NCBI RefSeq assembly: GCF_000689255.1
Contig: NZ_HG964446.1
Coordinates: 3,307,119-3,371,118, forward strand
Length of the DNA: 64,000 bases
Origin: Mycobacterium triplex
Lineage (GTDB): Bacteria; Actinomycetota; Actinomycetes; Mycobacteriales; Mycobacteriaceae
Direction: 5' to 3'
The notes beneath the pieces were generated by a model. It worked only from the letters and a program-made list of their open reading frames with translations. It searched no databases and was not told the origin of the DNA. Position 1 is the stretch's first letter. The number at the start of each line of letters is the position of its first letter. The position numbers and the translations under genes are program-made. Below, piece by piece: positions 1 to 9,614 of the stretch.

Positions 1-413
1 GTTGCTGAACGGTGATTGCATTGACTCGCACAGGCGCACAGTTGCCAGCTGACATGCGACGAAACAAGTCCGTGCACCACACCGGAATGCGAGTAGCCGT
101 TAGCTATGTCGCTGCGGTTCGGACGATTTACCGGCGACGAGATTTTATTCCAGCGCCTGTCGACGTGGGCCCCGACAACCCCCCTGCCAGCAGGCTTTCG
201 ACAACGATGGAGGTCAGACTGTGCCAGTCAGGTGATTTCGCTGCTCAGGGCCCCCAAAACGAGGCCTTACGCTGTTACTGTGTCGTTACCAAAAGTGAAT
301 TCGCCGTACCGTTCCGTGAACAATTGCGAACGGGCGGTCCACGGATCAGGCTTTACCGAACACGGTCATCTACTCTCATCAGAGAGTTTGGGGATTATGG
401 AGGAGGAAACAAC
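1..413. other. Non-coding leader upstream of PE19
   Basis: No gene could be supported here. One frame stays open into PE19 but its translation lacks any recognisable family, and the PE start is set by its own ribosome binding site at 401-406. In M. tuberculosis a PPE gene (PPE27) lies just upstream of PE19, but no PPE C-terminus is visible in this stretch. It most likely holds the promoter and 5' UTR of the PE19-esxM-esxN transcript. No promoter hexamers were convincing enough to list. Confidence 0.5.
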
Positions 414-713
414 ATGTCGTTCGTGACCACACAGCCGGAGGCTTTGGCCGCGGCAGCCGCCACCCTCAGTGGGATCGGATCTGCTCTTAGCGCCCAAAAC
501 GCGGCTGCGGCGGCCCCGACGACCGGGGTCGTCCCGGCAGCTGCCGACGAAGTTTCGGCGCTCACCGCGGCTCAGTTCGCCGCTCACGCGCAGATGTACC
601 AGGCCGTCAGCGCCCAGGCGACTGCGATTCACGAACAGTTCGTGAACACGCTGTCCATGAGCTCGGGCTCTTACGCCGCTACCGAAGCAGCCAACGCGGC
701 CGCCGCCGGCTAA
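414..713 (+). CDS. PE19: PE family protein, PE19-like
   Basis: A 99-residue PE-only protein, the standard length of the PE domain. Pro8-Glu9 is the family signature and the C-terminal YAATE (about 87-91) is the YxxxD/E signal recognised for ESX (type VII) export. PE proteins form helical heterodimers with PPE partners, are exported by ESX-5 and act at the mycobacterial outer membrane. The start was chosen at the ATG following AGGAGG (401-406), which gives the canonical MSFV N-terminus. It is followed by esxM and esxN as in the M. tuberculosis ESX-5 locus. The exact PE number is inferred from position, since PE18 and PE19 are near identical in many species. Confidence 0.9.
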   Translation: MSFVTTQPEALAAAAATLSGIGSALSAQNAAAAAPTTGVVPAAADEVSALTAAQFAAHAQMYQAVSAQATAIHEQFVNTLSMSSGSYAATEAANAAAAG

Positions 714-740
714 CTGGTTTCTTCTTTTGAGGCTAAGGAC

Positions 741-758
741 ACCCACATCGACGTGGGT
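741..758 (+). terminator. Hairpin after PE19
   Basis: A perfect 6 bp inverted repeat (ACCCAC / GTGGGT, 6 nt loop) 28 nt past the PE19 stop. There is no U-tract, so it may be an attenuating hairpin or an RNA processing site rather than a true terminator. Confidence 0.3.
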
Positions 759-855
759 CACGCCAGTCGCCCAGCGGTCGGGCAAACCGTCTCACGAGTA
801 GACGGGCCGGTGGGTGCTGGTCAGGAGGGGGATCATCCTTAGGTGTTCGGTTCGG

Positions 856-878
856 CAGTTACGTCACCGCTGTAACTG
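856..878. promoter_or_regulatory. Inverted repeat upstream of esxM
   Basis: A perfect 7-9-7 inverted repeat (CAGTTAC at 856-862, GTAACTG at 872-878) lies 67 bp upstream of the esxM start. It could be a protein operator or a 5' UTR stem-loop. No regulator is assigned. Confidence 0.3.
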
Positions 879-944
879 TTCCGGCCCATCCGCTGTCCAT
901 CACAACAAAATCTCGAGTCGCAAGTAATTAAGGAGAAAGGCAAC

Positions 945-1241
945 ATGGCAACACGTTTTATGACCGACCCGCACGCGATGCGTGCGATGGCGGGCCGTTT
1001 TGAGATGCACGCGCAGACGGTGTCGGATGAGGCTCGCAAGATGTGGGCGTCGTCGATGAACATCGCCGGTGCGGGCTGGAGTGGTCAGGCCCAGGCGACC
1101 TCGTACGACACCATGGGTCAGATGAACCAGGCGTTCAACAACATTGTCAACATGCTCCACGGCGTGCGTGACGGACTCATCCGTGACGCCAACAACTACG
1201 AGACGCAAGAGCAGGCCTCGCAGCAGGCCCTCAGCCACTAG
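945..1241 (+). CDS. esxM: ESX-5 secreted WXG100 protein EsxM
   Basis: A 98-residue WXG100 protein of the Mtb9.9 partner (QILSS-type) subfamily. The helix-turn-helix hairpin has W45-S46-G47 at the turn, and the C-terminal YETQE (85-89) fits the YxxxD/E secretion signal. It forms a 1:1 heterodimer with EsxN and leaves the cell through ESX-5. The start is supported by AAGGAG just upstream and by the conserved MA(T/S)[11 protein letters not shown]-terminus. The C-terminus here reads QQALSH rather than the QILSS ending seen in the M. tuberculosis paralogues. It sits 48 bp ahead of esxN and is almost certainly co-transcribed with it. Confidence 0.96.
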   Translation: MATRFMTDPHAMRAMAGRFEMHAQTVSDEARKMWASSMNIAGAGWSGQAQATSYDTMGQMNQAFNNIVNMLHGVRDGLIRDANNYETQEQASQQALSH

Positions 1242-1289
1242 CCGTTATAGCTACGGCTGCGTAACCTTCAGACATTAGGAGAAAACGCT

Positions 1290-1574
1290 ATGAGCATTAA
1301 CTACCAGTTCGGAGACGTGGACGCGCACGGCGCGTTGATTCGCGCGCAGGCCGCTTCGTTGGAGGCCGAGCACCAGGCCATCGTGCGCGATGTGCTGGCC
1401 GCCGGTGACTTCTGGGGTGGCGCCGGTTCGGTTGCCTGCCAGGAGTTCATCACCCAGTTGGGGCGCAACTTCCAGGTGATCTACGAGCAGGCCAACCAGC
1501 ACGGGCAGAAGGTGCAGACCGCGGGCAACAACATGGCCAGCACCGACAGCGCCGTCGGGTCCAGCTGGGCCTGA
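1290..1574 (+). CDS. esxN: ESX-5 secreted WXG100 protein EsxN
   Basis: A 94-residue WXG100 protein of the Mtb9.9 family, with W42-G43-G44 as the WXG turn and the conserved MSINYQFGDVDAHGA start. It is the EsxM partner and a major ESX-5 substrate and T-cell antigen in mycobacteria. A TTAGGAG ribosome binding site precedes the ATG. A very strong hairpin directly downstream (1591-1626) suggests the transcript ends or is attenuated here, which would let the small substrates be made in excess over the ESX-5 machinery. A diverged relative of this gene occurs at 12801-13049. Confidence 0.96.
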   Translation: MSINYQFGDVDAHGALIRAQAASLEAEHQAIVRDVLAAGDFWGGAGSVACQEFITQLGRNFQVIYEQANQHGQKVQTAGNNMASTDSAVGSSWA

Positions 1575-1590
1575 CACCCGAAACTTCAGG

Positions 1591-1626
1591 CGCGGCAGCA
1601 CACCATCCGTTCGGTGTGCTGCCGCG
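1591..1626 (+). terminator. Strong terminator hairpin after esxN
   Basis: A perfect 14 bp GC-rich stem (1591-1604 with 1613-1626) closes an 8 nt loop, starting 17 nt after the esxN stop. There is no U-run, as is typical of I-shaped mycobacterial terminators. It separates esxM/esxN from espG5. Confidence 0.75.
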
Positions 1627-1665
1627 TCCTGCGGTTACCGTGTACAACGACCGTCTGGGGTACTG

Positions 1666-2568
1666 ATGGACCAACAGAGCACTCGCACCGACATCACCGT
1701 CAACGTTGACGGCTTTTGGATGCTTCAGGCGTTACTGGACATTCGCCACGTCGCTCCGGAGCTGCGGTGCCGACCCTACGTATCCACCGATAGCAGTGAC
1801 TGGCTCAACGATCACCCCGGCATGAAGGTGATGCGCGAGCAGGGCATCGTCGTAGGCGACGATGTCAACGAAGAAGTAGCGGAACGGATGCGAGTGCTCG
1901 CCGCGCCGGATCTAGAAGTCATCGCACTGCTGTCGCGGGGCAAGCTCCTGTACGGCGTCGTGGACGACGAGAACCAGCCCCCGGGCTCGCGCGACATCCC
2001 GGACAACGAGTTCCGGGTGGTCCTGGCCCGACGCGGCCAGCACTGGGTATCGGCGGTTCGGGTTGGCGCCGACATCACGGTCGACGACGTCGCCGTCGCC
2101 GACAGCGCGTCGATCGCAGCCCTCGTGCTGGACGGCCTGGAGTCGATTCACCACGCAGAACCCGCCGCGATCAACGCGGTCAACGTGCCACTGGACGACA
2201 TGCTGGAGGCCACCAAGTCGTGGCAAGAGTCCGGCTTCAACGTTTTCTCCGGCGGCGACCTGCGTCGGATGGGCATCAGCGCCGCCACCGTCGCCGCGCT
2301 GGGACAGGCACTTTCGGACCCGGCGGCCGAAGTTGCTGTGTATGCGCGCCAATACCGGGACGACGCCAAAGGCCCCAGCGCGTCCGTGCTGTCGCTAAAG
2401 GACGGTTCGGGCGGCCGCATCGCGCTTTATCAGCAGGCGCGGACCGCAGGTTCGGGGGAGGCGTGGCTGGCGATCTGTCCCGCGACCCCACAGCTCGTGC
2501 AAGTGGGCGTGAAGACCGTGCTCGACACACTTCCGTACGGCGAGTGGAAGACCCACAGTCGGGTGTAA
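1666..2568 (+). CDS. espG5: ESX-5 PE/PPE chaperone EspG5
   Basis: A 300-residue cytosolic protein, the same length as M. tuberculosis EspG5 (Rv1794). Members of this family bind the helical tip of PPE proteins in PE-PPE dimers, keep them soluble and deliver them to the ESX-5 membrane complex. The sequence has no signal peptide or membrane segment and begins MDQQSTRTDITVNVDGFWML. Position between esxN and eccD5 makes the assignment firm. It should chaperone the PE and PPE products encoded elsewhere in this window. Confidence 0.93.
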   Translation: MDQQSTRTDITVNVDGFWMLQALLDIRHVAPELRCRPYVSTDSSDWLNDHPGMKVMREQGIVVGDDVNEEVAERMRVLAAPDLEVIALLSRGKLLYGVVDDENQPPGSRDIPDNEFRVVLARRGQHWVSAVRVGADITVDDVAVADSASIAALVLDGLESIHHAEPAAINAVNVPLDDMLEATKSWQESGFNVFSGGDLRRMGISAATVAALGQALSDPAAEVAVYARQYRDDAKGPSASVLSLKDGSGGRIALYQQARTAGSGEAWLAICPATPQLVQVGVKTVLDTLPYGEWKTHSRV

Positions 2569-2828
2569 CGAGAAGTATCAAATGTTAAGGCGTGTAACGC
2601 TTTTGAACTCAGGGTGCGACCAGGCCACAAAAGCGTCATACTGCTCTAATAATTAGCGGCAAATGTGCAAGTCAGTGTCACCGGATTCATCAATCGCAAG
2701 GCGGGGTAAATGGAATTGGAAAACGTCGAACTACTACTTTCCGAAGCTTCGGTAAGTAAATCGACAGAGCCCTCCGCGCGACTGACGACCCGGAGCCACA
2801 CGTTCACCACGACAGGGGGTGCAGCCCG
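2569..2828. other. Non-coding gap espG5-eccD5
   Basis: 260 bp with no supported gene and visibly more AT than its surroundings. A short stem (2587-2593 with 2597-2603, one G-U pair) followed by T's might end the espG5 transcript. An A/T-rich stretch near 2647-2655 could be a -10 region for eccD5, but no matching -35 was found. Confidence 0.3.
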
Positions 2829-4340
2829 ATGACTGCGGTAGCTGATGCGCCACAGACTGATATCGAGGGAGTCTCACAACCTCGGGCAGTCGTAGTTGGC
2901 ATCATGGCCGGCGAGGGTGTCCAAATCGGCGTTCTGCTGGACGCCAACGCCCCGGTCTCGGTGATGACCGACCCGTTGCTGAAGGTGGTCAACACCCGCC
3001 TGCGTGAGCTCGGCGAGACTCCGCTGGAGGCGACCGGTCGCGGCAAGTGGGCGTTGTGCCTGGTCGACGGCTCGCCGCTGCGGGCCACCCAATCGCTGAC
3101 CGAGCAAGACGTCCTCGACGGCGACCGTCTGTGGATCCGGTTCATCCCCGACACCGAGAAGCGCTCGCAGGTCATCGAGCACATTTCCACCGCCGTCTCG
3201 CAGAACCTGAGCAAGCGCTTCGCCGCGATCGACCCGGTCGTTGCCGTACAGGTCGGTGCCTCGATGGTGGCCGGCGGCGTCCTGCTCGCCTCGGCCTTGC
3301 TCGCCTGGTGGCGCTGGCACCACAACTCATGGCTGACCACGATCTACGCCGCGGTCATCGCCGCGGTCGCGCTGGGCGTTTCGATGATGCTGCTGATGCG
3401 CGCTCAATCGAACGCCGATCGCCGTGTCGCCGACATCATGCTGGTGAGCAGCCTCGGACCGCTGACGGTCGCCGCGGCCGCGGCACCACCCGGCGGTGTC
3501 GGCTCGCCGCACGCAGTGCTGGGCTTCGGCGTTCTGACGATTGCCGCGATACTGGCGCTGCGATTCACCGGGCGTCGGCTCGGGTTGTATACCGCGATCA
3601 TCACCGTCAGTTCGCTGGCGACAATCGCGGCCCTGGCGCGGATGGTCGCGATGACCAGCGCCGTGACGATGCTGACGACGATCGTGCTGGTCTCCGTGAT
3701 CGGTTACCAATGCGCCCCGGCCATGGCCCGGCGGCTGTCCGGTATCCGGTTGCCCGTCTTCCCGTCGGCCACCAGCCGCTGGGTCTTCGAGGCCCGGCCC
3801 GATCTGCCCACCACCGTGACCCGCACCGGCGGCGGCCCGCCGGTGCTCGAGGGGCCCGCGTCGGTGCGCGACGTGCTGCTGCAAGCCGAGCGTGCCCGGT
3901 CGTTCCTGTCGGGCCTGCTGGTCGGCTTCGGCGTGCTGATGGTGGTCTCGCTGGCGGGCCTGTCCGACCCGCACACCGGGCAGCGGTGGCTGCCGCTGCT
4001 GCTGGCCGGTTTCTGCGCTGGTTTCCTGATGCTGCGCGGCCGCTCCTATGTGGATCGTCTGCAGGCGATCACGCTGGCCGGGACGTCGGTGATGATCGTT
4101 GCGACGGTCGTGGTGCGCTACGCACTGGAACTGCAGTCGCCGCTGTCGGTGTCGGTCTGCGTGGGGATCCTGGTGCTGCTGCCCGCCGCGGGTCTGGTGT
4201 CGGCCGCCGTCGTGCCGAACAGCATCTACAGCCCGCTATTCCGCAAGTTTGTGGAGTGGATTGAATACGTCTGCCTGATGCCGATCTTCCCGCTGGCGTT
4301 GTGGTTGATGAATGTTTATGCAGCAATCCGGTACCGGTAA
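2829..4340 (+). CDS. eccD5: ESX-5 membrane channel component EccD5
   Basis: A 503-residue integral membrane protein, the same length as M. tuberculosis EccD5. The first ~120 residues form the cytosolic ubiquitin-like domain. From about residue 135 on there are roughly eleven hydrophobic segments. EccD dimers line the presumed inner-membrane pore of the type VII complex together with EccB, EccC and EccE. GGGGGTGCAG precedes the ATG. The 3' end overlaps the start of mycP5 by about 29 bp, indicating translational coupling within the eccD5-mycP5-eccE5-eccA5 operon. Confidence 0.95.
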   Translation: MTAVADAPQTDIEGVSQPRAVVVGIMAGEGVQIGVLLDANAPVSVMTDPLLKVVNTRLRELGETPLEATGRGKWALCLVDGSPLRATQSLTEQDVLDGDRLWIRFIPDTEKRSQVIEHISTAVSQNLSKRFAAIDPVVAVQVGASMVAGGVLLASALLAWWRWHHNSWLTTIYAAVIAAVALGVSMMLLMRAQSNADRRVADIMLVSSLGPLTVAAAAAPPGGVGSPHAVLGFGVLTIAAILALRFTGRRLGLYTAIITVSSLATIAALARMVAMTSAVTMLTTIVLVSVIGYQCAPAMARRLSGIRLPVFPSATSRWVFEARPDLPTTVTRTGGGPPVLEGPASVRDVLLQAERARSFLSGLLVGFGVLMVVSLAGLSDPHTGQRWLPLLLAGFCAGFLMLRGRSYVDRLQAITLAGTSVMIVATVVVRYALELQSPLSVSVCVGILVLLPAAGLVSAAVVPNSIYSPLFRKFVEWIEYVCLMPIFPLALWLMNVYAAIRYR

Positions 4341-6201
4341 CGGCAAGGTGTGGCGTAGGCGCGTATCCCGTGCGGCGATAGCCGCACTCCTGCTGACGTC
4401 GGGTTCACTGGCCGGCTTACCGCCGGCGTACGCGATATCGCCGCCAATCATCGACCCGGCGGCGGTGCCGCCGGACGGTCCGCCGGGTCCGCCGGCGCCG
4501 ATGAAGCAGAACTCCTACTGCACCGAGGTCGGGGTGCTACCCGGCACCAATTTCAAGCTGCAGCCGAAGTACATGGACATGCTGAACCTGCAGGAGGCAT
4601 GGCAGTTCGGCCGCGGCGCCGGGATCAAGGTCGCCGTCATCGACACCGGTGTCACCCCGCACTCCAGGTTTCCGCACCTGATTCCGGGCGGGGACTACAT
4701 CATGGGCGGCGACGGGCTGTCCGACTGCGACGCCCACGGCACCATCGTGGCGTCGATGATCGGTGCGGCACCGGCAAACGGCGCAGCCCCGCCGCCGGCG
4801 GCGGGACCACGCAAGCCGGTCACCATTCCCACCACCGAGGCGCCACCGAAAGCGCCGCCGCCGCAGACGGTGACCCTGTCCCCGTTGCCCCAGACCGTGA
4901 CCATGGTTCCGGCCTCGCCGCCGTCCGAGGGCCCGCCGCCGCCGCCATGGGCACCGCAGCCACCGCCGTCGGAGCCTGCGCCTGCGCCGGCCTCACCGTC
5001 GCAAGCTCCGCAGGGAGCACCGCCGGGTCCGCCACCGCCACCCGCGTCACCCGCGCCACCCGCGCCGGCGGCTCCCGGAGCCGCTAACCACGGCGGCGGC
5101 ACGGTGACGATCCCGGCGTATTCCGGTGGCGCGCAGACGATCAAGGCCGGCAATCCGCATCCGCTGGCGCCGACGCCGACGCCACCACCGCCTCCGCCAC
5201 CGGCACCGTTGGCGGGACCCGACGCCTACAGCGGTATCGCCCCCGATGTCGAAATCATCGCGATCCGCCAGTCCAGCCAGGCCTTCGGCCTCAAGGACGC
5301 CTACACCGGCGATGAGGACCCGCAGACCTCGGCGAAGATCTCCGGCGTCGAGACGATGGCACGCGCCATCGTGCACGCCGCCAACCTGGGGGCATCGGTG
5401 ATCAACATTTCCGATGTGACCTGCATGAGTGCACGCAATATCGTCGACCAGCGCGCACTGGGGGCGGCGGTACGGTATGCGGCGGTGGAGCGCAACGCCG
5501 TGATCGTGGCCGCCGCCGGCGACACCAGCAAGAAGGACTGCAAGCAGAACCCGATCTTCGATCCGCTGAAGCCCAAAGACCCGCGCGACTGGAACGCCGT
5601 CACCACCGTGGTGACGCCCTCCTGGTTCAGCGACTACGTCTTGACCGTCGGCGCGGTGGATTCCGAAGGTCACCCGCAGACCCAGGGCGCCAACGGGCAG
5701 GGCCCGTCGAGCGTCGCCGGACCGTGGGTGGGGATCGCCGCGCCCGGAACCGACGTCATCGGGCTCTCGCCGCGAGACGACGGCCTGATCAACGCGATCG
5801 ACGGGCCGGACAACTCGCTGCTGGTTCCCAGCGGCACCAGCTTCTCGGCCGCGATCGTGTCCGGGGTGGCCGCACTCGTCCGCGCCAAGTATCCCCAGCT
5901 GTCCGCATATCAGGTGATCAACCGGTTGGAGCGCTCCGCGCGTGCGCCGGCCCGGGGGGTCGACAACCAGCTCGGCTACGGCGTCATCGACCCGGTGGCG
6001 GCGCTGACCTGGGACATTCCCGACGGGCCGCTCAAGCCCCCGCAGCAACTGTCGATACCGTTGAACGTGCCGAAGGCGCCGCCGCACCGCGACATGCTGC
6101 CCGTCTGGGTGGCGGCCGGGGGGCTGACCGGAGCACTACTGATCGGCGGGGCAGTATTTGGTATCGCGACGTTGATGAAGCGCCGCAGGCAGCAACAATA
6201 A
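4312..6201 (+). CDS. mycP5: ESX-5 mycosin protease MycP5
   Basis: A subtilisin-like serine protease anchored in the cell envelope. An N-terminal signal sequence (about residues 15-42), catalytic Asp111 in IDTGV, His142 in DAHGT and Ser510 in GTSFSAA are visible, and a single C-terminal transmembrane helix is followed by a KRRRQQQ tail. Mycosins stabilise the ESX complex independently of proteolysis. Between His142 and the SGIAPDVEI strand lies a Pro/Ala-rich insert (about 155-305). The protein is 629 residues against about 585 in M. tuberculosis, and the extra length is mostly in this loop. An in-frame ATG at 4318 matches the usual start better; both overlap eccD5. Confidence 0.95.
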   Translation: MFMQQSGTGNGKVWRRRVSRAAIAALLLTSGSLAGLPPAYAISPPIIDPAAVPPDGPPGPPAPMKQNSYCTEVGVLPGTNFKLQPKYMDMLNLQEAWQFGRGAGIKVAVIDTGVTPHSRFPHLIPGGDYIMGGDGLSDCDAHGTIVASMIGAAPANGAAPPPAAGPRKPVTIPTTEAPPKAPPPQTVTLSPLPQTVTMVPASPPSEGPPPPPWAPQPPPSEPAPAPASPSQAPQGAPPGPPPPPASPAPPAPAAPGAANHGGGTVTIPAYSGGAQTIKAGNPHPLAPTPTPPPPPPPAPLAGPDAYSGIAPDVEIIAIRQSSQAFGLKDAYTGDEDPQTSAKISGVETMARAIVHAANLGASVINISDVTCMSARNIVDQRALGAAVRYAAVERNAVIVAAAGDTSKKDCKQNPIFDPLKPKDPRDWNAVTTVVTPSWFSDYVLTVGAVDSEGHPQTQGANGQGPSSVAGPWVGIAAPGTDVIGLSPRDDGLINAIDGPDNSLLVPSGTSFSAAIVSGVAALVRAKYPQLSAYQVINRLERSARAPARGVDNQLGYGVIDPVAALTWDIPDGPLKPPQQLSIPLNVPKAPPHRDMLPVWVAAGGLTGALLIGGAVFGIATLMKRRRQQQ

Positions 6202-6220
6202 GGGCGGAGCAGTAAAAGCA

Positions 6221-7417
6221 ATGAAGGCTCAGCGCAGGTTTGGGTTGTCTTTGTCATGGGCGCGAGTCACGGTCGTGTTCTTGGTCGTCGTCGGGATCCT
6301 GTTGATCGCCAGTCACTGCCCCGACTCCTGGCAGGGCAAATACCACATCGCCTGGTGGGTCGGCGTCGGCATCTCGGCGATCATCACGCTGTTGTCGCTG
6401 GTCACCCATCACGGCCTGACCGTGACCTCCGGCCTGGCCGGATGGCTCTGGGACTGGTCGGCCGACCCGGGCACCACGCTGGCCGCGGGGTGCACGCCCG
6501 CAATTGACTACCAGCGCCGGTACGGGCGCGACAAGGTCGGGGTGCGCGAGTACGACGGCCGCCTGGTCACCGTCATCGCCCTGGACGGCGATGACGATGC
6601 ATCGCGCCACCACCGCCAGAAGAGCGCGCCGCCGGCCAGCCTGCTGGTCCGATCGGTTGCCTCCGGACTGCGCCAGTTCGACGTCAACCTGGACGGCATC
6701 GACATCGTCTCGGTGCAAATGCGTCGCGGTGGAAACGCCGCCGAGTTGTCCAAGCTCGACAAGCTGGGTCCCGAAGAATGGGGGCTGGTCAGCGATCAGC
6801 CCGCCTCGTACGTGCGGCGCACCTGGCTGGTGCTGCGGATGAACCCGCAGGCCAATGTCGCCGCGGTGGCGGCCCGCGATTCACTGGCTTCGACGCTGGT
6901 CGCGGCGACGGAGCGGCTGGTCCAGGACCTGGACGCACCGGGCTGTGCGCCCCGGCCGCTGACCTCCGAGGAGATCGCCGAGGTCGACAGCGCCGTGCTG
7001 GCCGATCTGGAACCGACCTGGAGCCGCCCGGGATGGCGCTACCTCAAGCACTTCAACGGCTTCGCGACCAGCTTCTGGCTGACGCCGTCGGACATCACCA
7101 CCGAGACGCTGGAGGAGCTGTGGCTGCCCGACGCCGAGGCGACCGTGGTGACTATCCAGCTCACCGCAGACGACGGCCATCCCGAGGTGTCGGGCTGGGT
7201 GCGCTATCACAGCGATAGCCGGCTGCCCAGGGGAGTGTCGTCCGGCCTCAACCGGCTCACCGGCCGCCAGTTGGCCGCGGTACGCGCCAGCCTGCCTGCT
7301 CCGACGACTCGCCCACTGCTGGTCGTGCCCACCCGGGGGCTCCTTGAGGACGACGACTTAGTGCTCCAGGTCGGCCAGGTACGGGAGGGCGCTGAGCGCT
7401 TGCTCGCAGGTCAATGA
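6221..7417 (+). CDS. eccE5: ESX-5 membrane component EccE5
   Basis: A 398-residue protein (406 in M. tuberculosis) with two N-terminal transmembrane segments (about 14-34 and 43-65) and a large hydrophilic domain. EccE sits at the periphery of the hexameric ESX membrane complex. The N-terminus [13 protein letters not shown] and the WLVLRMNPQ block are strongly conserved with EccE5. Its stop overlaps the eccA5 start by 4 bp (ATGA), the classic coupling arrangement. The central region around residues 125-150 appears shorter than in M. tuberculosis. Confidence 0.94.
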   Translation: MKAQRRFGLSLSWARVTVVFLVVVGILLIASHCPDSWQGKYHIAWWVGVGISAIITLLSLVTHHGLTVTSGLAGWLWDWSADPGTTLAAGCTPAIDYQRRYGRDKVGVREYDGRLVTVIALDGDDDASRHHRQKSAPPASLLVRSVASGLRQFDVNLDGIDIVSVQMRRGGNAAELSKLDKLGPEEWGLVSDQPASYVRRTWLVLRMNPQANVAAVAARDSLASTLVAATERLVQDLDAPGCAPRPLTSEEIAEVDSAVLADLEPTWSRPGWRYLKHFNGFATSFWLTPSDITTETLEELWLPDAEATVVTIQLTADDGHPEVSGWVRYHSDSRLPRGVSSGLNRLTGRQLAAVRASLPAPTTRPLLVVPTRGLLEDDDLVLQVGQVREGAERLLAGQ

Positions 7418-9246
7418 GCCGCCCGCAATTGACGGCGGAGGACGCCCGTAACGCAATGGTTGCCGGCCTGTTGGCGTCGGGAATCTCCGTCAACGGGCTG
7501 CAGCCGAGCCATAACCCGCAAGTGGCGCTGCGGATGTTCACCACCGCGACCACGCTGGACCCGGCGATGTGCGACGCCTGGCTGGCCCGGCTGCTGGCAG
7601 GTGATCAGGGCATCGAGGTGATCGCCGGCGCCTGGGCGGCGGTCGGCACGTTCGGCTGGGAAACCCGTCGGCTCGGTGTCACCGAAATGCAGTTCCATCC
7701 CGACGTCTCCGACGGGCTGTTTCTGCGGCTGGCGGTGCTGTCCGTGGAGTCGCTCGCGTGCGCCTACGCGGCGGTGCTCGCGGAGGCGAAGCGCTTCGAG
7801 GAAGCCGTCAAGCTGCTCGATCGCGTCGAACCCCGCCAGCCCATCGACGAAGAGCTGATCGCCTACGTGCGTGGGATTCTTTACTTCCGCGCGGGGCGAT
7901 GGCCGGACGTGCTCGTGCAATTTCCGGAGGGAAAGATCTGGCGTAACCCCGAGCTGAAGGCCGCCGGCGCGGCGATGGCGACCACGGCGCTGGCGTCGCT
8001 CGGAGTCTTCGAGGAGGCGATCCGGCGCAGCCACGACGCCATCGAGGCGGACCGGGTACCGGGCGCGGCCAACGTCGCCCTGTACACCCAAGGCATGTGC
8101 CTGCGGCATCTCGGTCGCGAGGAAGAGGCCATCGACGTGCTGCGCCGGGTGTACTCGCGGGACCCGAAGTTCGCCCCGGCTCGCGAGGCCCTGGACAACC
8201 CCAACTACCAATTGGTGCTGACCGATCCGGAAACCATCGAGGCGCGAACCGATCCCTGGGACCCGGACAGCGCACCGACCCGCGCCCAGGCCGAGGCGGC
8301 CCGGCACGCCGAGACGGCCGCCAAGTACTTGGAAGAGGGCGACGAGGAGCTCAACGCCATGCTGGGCATGGAGCGAGCGAAGCGCGAAATCAAACTCATC
8401 AAGTCCACGACCAAGGTGAATCTGGCCCGCGCGAAGATGGGCCTCCCGGTGCCCGTCACCTCGCGCCACACCTTGTTGCTGGGGCCGCCCGGTACCGGAA
8501 AGACCACTGTGGCACGCGCTTTCAGCAAGCAGCTGTGCGGGTTGACGGTGCTGCGCAAGCCCGTGGTGGTGGAGACCAGCCGCACCAAGCTGTTGGGTCG
8601 CTACATGGCCGACGCGGAGAAGAACACCGAGGAGATGCTCGAGGGCGCGCTGGGCGGAGCGGTCTTCTTCGACGAGATGCACACGTTGCACGAAAAGGGC
8701 TATCAGCAGGGCGACCCGTACGGCAACGCGATCATCAACACCTTGCTGCTGTACATGGAGAACCATCGCGACGATCTGGTGGTCTTCGGCGCGGGCTACG
8801 CCAAGGCGATGGACAAGATGCTCGACGTGAACCAGGGCCTGCGACGGCGCTTTTCGACCGTGATCGAGTTCTTCAGCTACACCCCGGACGAGCTGGTCGC
8901 ATTGACCCGCCTGATGGGGCAGGAGAACCAGGACGTTATCACCGAGGAGGCGGCCGAGGCACTTCTGCCGTCGTACACCAAGTTCTACCGAGACGAGAGC
9001 TACTCCGAAGACGGGGACCTGATTCGCGGTATCGACACGCTCGGGAATGCCGGCTTCGTGCGAAATGTGGTGGAGAAGGCCCGCGACCACCGGAGCTTCC
9101 GTCTCGACGACGAGGATCTCGACGCGGTGCTGGCAAGCGACACCACCGAATTCACCGAGCTTCAGCTGCTCCGGTTCAAGGAGCTCACCGGCGACGATTT
9201 ACTCGAGGGTCTCAGCGCGGCGGTCGCCGAGAAGAAGTCGAGCTAG
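7414..9246 (+). CDS. eccA5: ESX-5 cytosolic AAA+ ATPase EccA5
   Basis: 610 residues, identical in length to M. tuberculosis EccA5. The N-terminal ~280 residues are a TPR-like helical domain. The C-terminal AAA+ module carries Walker A GPPGTGKT (357-364) and Walker B AVFFDEMH. EccA proteins are CbxX/CfqX-type ATPases thought to recycle EspG from PE-PPE substrates. It is the last gene of the ESX-5 operon. The stop codon falls directly in a hairpin (9246-9269). Confidence 0.95.
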   Translation: MSRPQLTAEDARNAMVAGLLASGISVNGLQPSHNPQVALRMFTTATTLDPAMCDAWLARLLAGDQGIEVIAGAWAAVGTFGWETRRLGVTEMQFHPDVSDGLFLRLAVLSVESLACAYAAVLAEAKRFEEAVKLLDRVEPRQPIDEELIAYVRGILYFRAGRWPDVLVQFPEGKIWRNPELKAAGAAMATTALASLGVFEEAIRRSHDAIEADRVPGAANVALYTQGMCLRHLGREEEAIDVLRRVYSRDPKFAPAREALDNPNYQLVLTDPETIEARTDPWDPDSAPTRAQAEAARHAETAAKYLEEGDEELNAMLGMERAKREIKLIKSTTKVNLARAKMGLPVPVTSRHTLLLGPPGTGKTTVARAFSKQLCGLTVLRKPVVVETSRTKLLGRYMADAEKNTEEMLEGALGGAVFFDEMHTLHEKGYQQGDPYGNAIINTLLLYMENHRDDLVVFGAGYAKAMDKMLDVNQGLRRRFSTVIEFFSYTPDELVALTRLMGQENQDVITEEAAEALLPSYTKFYRDESYSEDGDLIRGIDTLGNAGFVRNVVEKARDHRSFRLDDEDLDAVLASDTTEFTELQLLRFKELTGDDLLEGLSAAVAEKKSS

Positions 9247-9269
9247 CGGTCGTGTTTTAACACGGCCGC
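9246..9269 (+). terminator. Terminator hairpin at end of ESX-5 operon
   Basis: An 11 bp near-perfect stem (9246-9256 with 9259-9269, one G-U pair) begins at the last base of the eccA5 stop codon. It insulates ESX-5 from the riboswitch-controlled unit downstream. Confidence 0.6.
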
Positions 9270-9332
9270 AGGGCCGCCGAATGGAATCGGTGTGGCGGCG
9301 CAGTGAATTGTTGCGAACGCCTCGCAGCAAGC

Positions 9333-9361
9333 TTGACTCGCTCTGTCTCGGATGCCACGAT
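9333..9361 (+). promoter_or_regulatory. Candidate SigA promoter for the M-box RNA
   Basis: TTGACT (9333-9338), a 17 bp spacer and CACGAT (9356-9361). A start near 9368 would begin transcription just before the first riboswitch helix at 9373. The -10 is weak, matching the consensus at three of six positions. Confidence 0.4.
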
Positions 9362-9372
9362 GGCGTGTGCAA

Positions 9373-9542
9373 GCACCTCGTTAGGTGAGGCTTCCATACG
9401 GATACAGGCCACTGACCTGAAACGTCGAAAGACGCCCAGGGTCAGGACAGCTCTTCCCGGCTTAAGGGTTGAGCCCAAGTGGCTTCTGGCTTTGGTCGGC
9501 CGGATACGCAGTGTGGTGCCGAAGCTCTGATGAGAGGGGTGC
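9373..9542 (+). promoter_or_regulatory. M-box (ykoK) Mg2+ riboswitch
   Basis: The conserved M-box blocks appear in order: TTAGGTGAGGC at 9381-9391, then GGATACAGGC, CACTGACC, GAAACGTCGAAAGACGCC, GGGTCAGGACAG, a CGGCTTAAGG hairpin, and finally GTGGTGCCGAAGCTCTGATGA near the 3' end. The terminal helix P1 pairs GCACC (9373-9377) with GGTGC (9538-9542). M-box RNAs bind several Mg2+ ions and lower expression of the downstream genes when Mg2+ is plentiful. M. tuberculosis has one upstream of PE20 (Rv1806), in the same genome neighbourhood as mgtC. Here the first downstream reading frames are a collapsed PE and a PPE. A small CGGCG/CGCCG hairpin (9548-9561) follows, but no clear U-tract terminator was seen. 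Confidence 0.9.
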
Positions 9543-9614
9543 GGATTCGGCGAATGCGCCGGGCGTCCTCACTCCTTCGTGCAGAATAATGGCATCTCGG
9601 TGTGCCCAGGCCTG

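Noticed and set aside
12..413. In-frame upstream extension of PE19
   Set aside because: No similarity to any PE or PPE, and a strong ribosome binding site sits just before the canonical PE start.
7411..9090. 559-codon minus-strand frame opposite eccA5
   Set aside because: Shadow frame of a high-GC gene with no recognisable domain or ribosome binding site.
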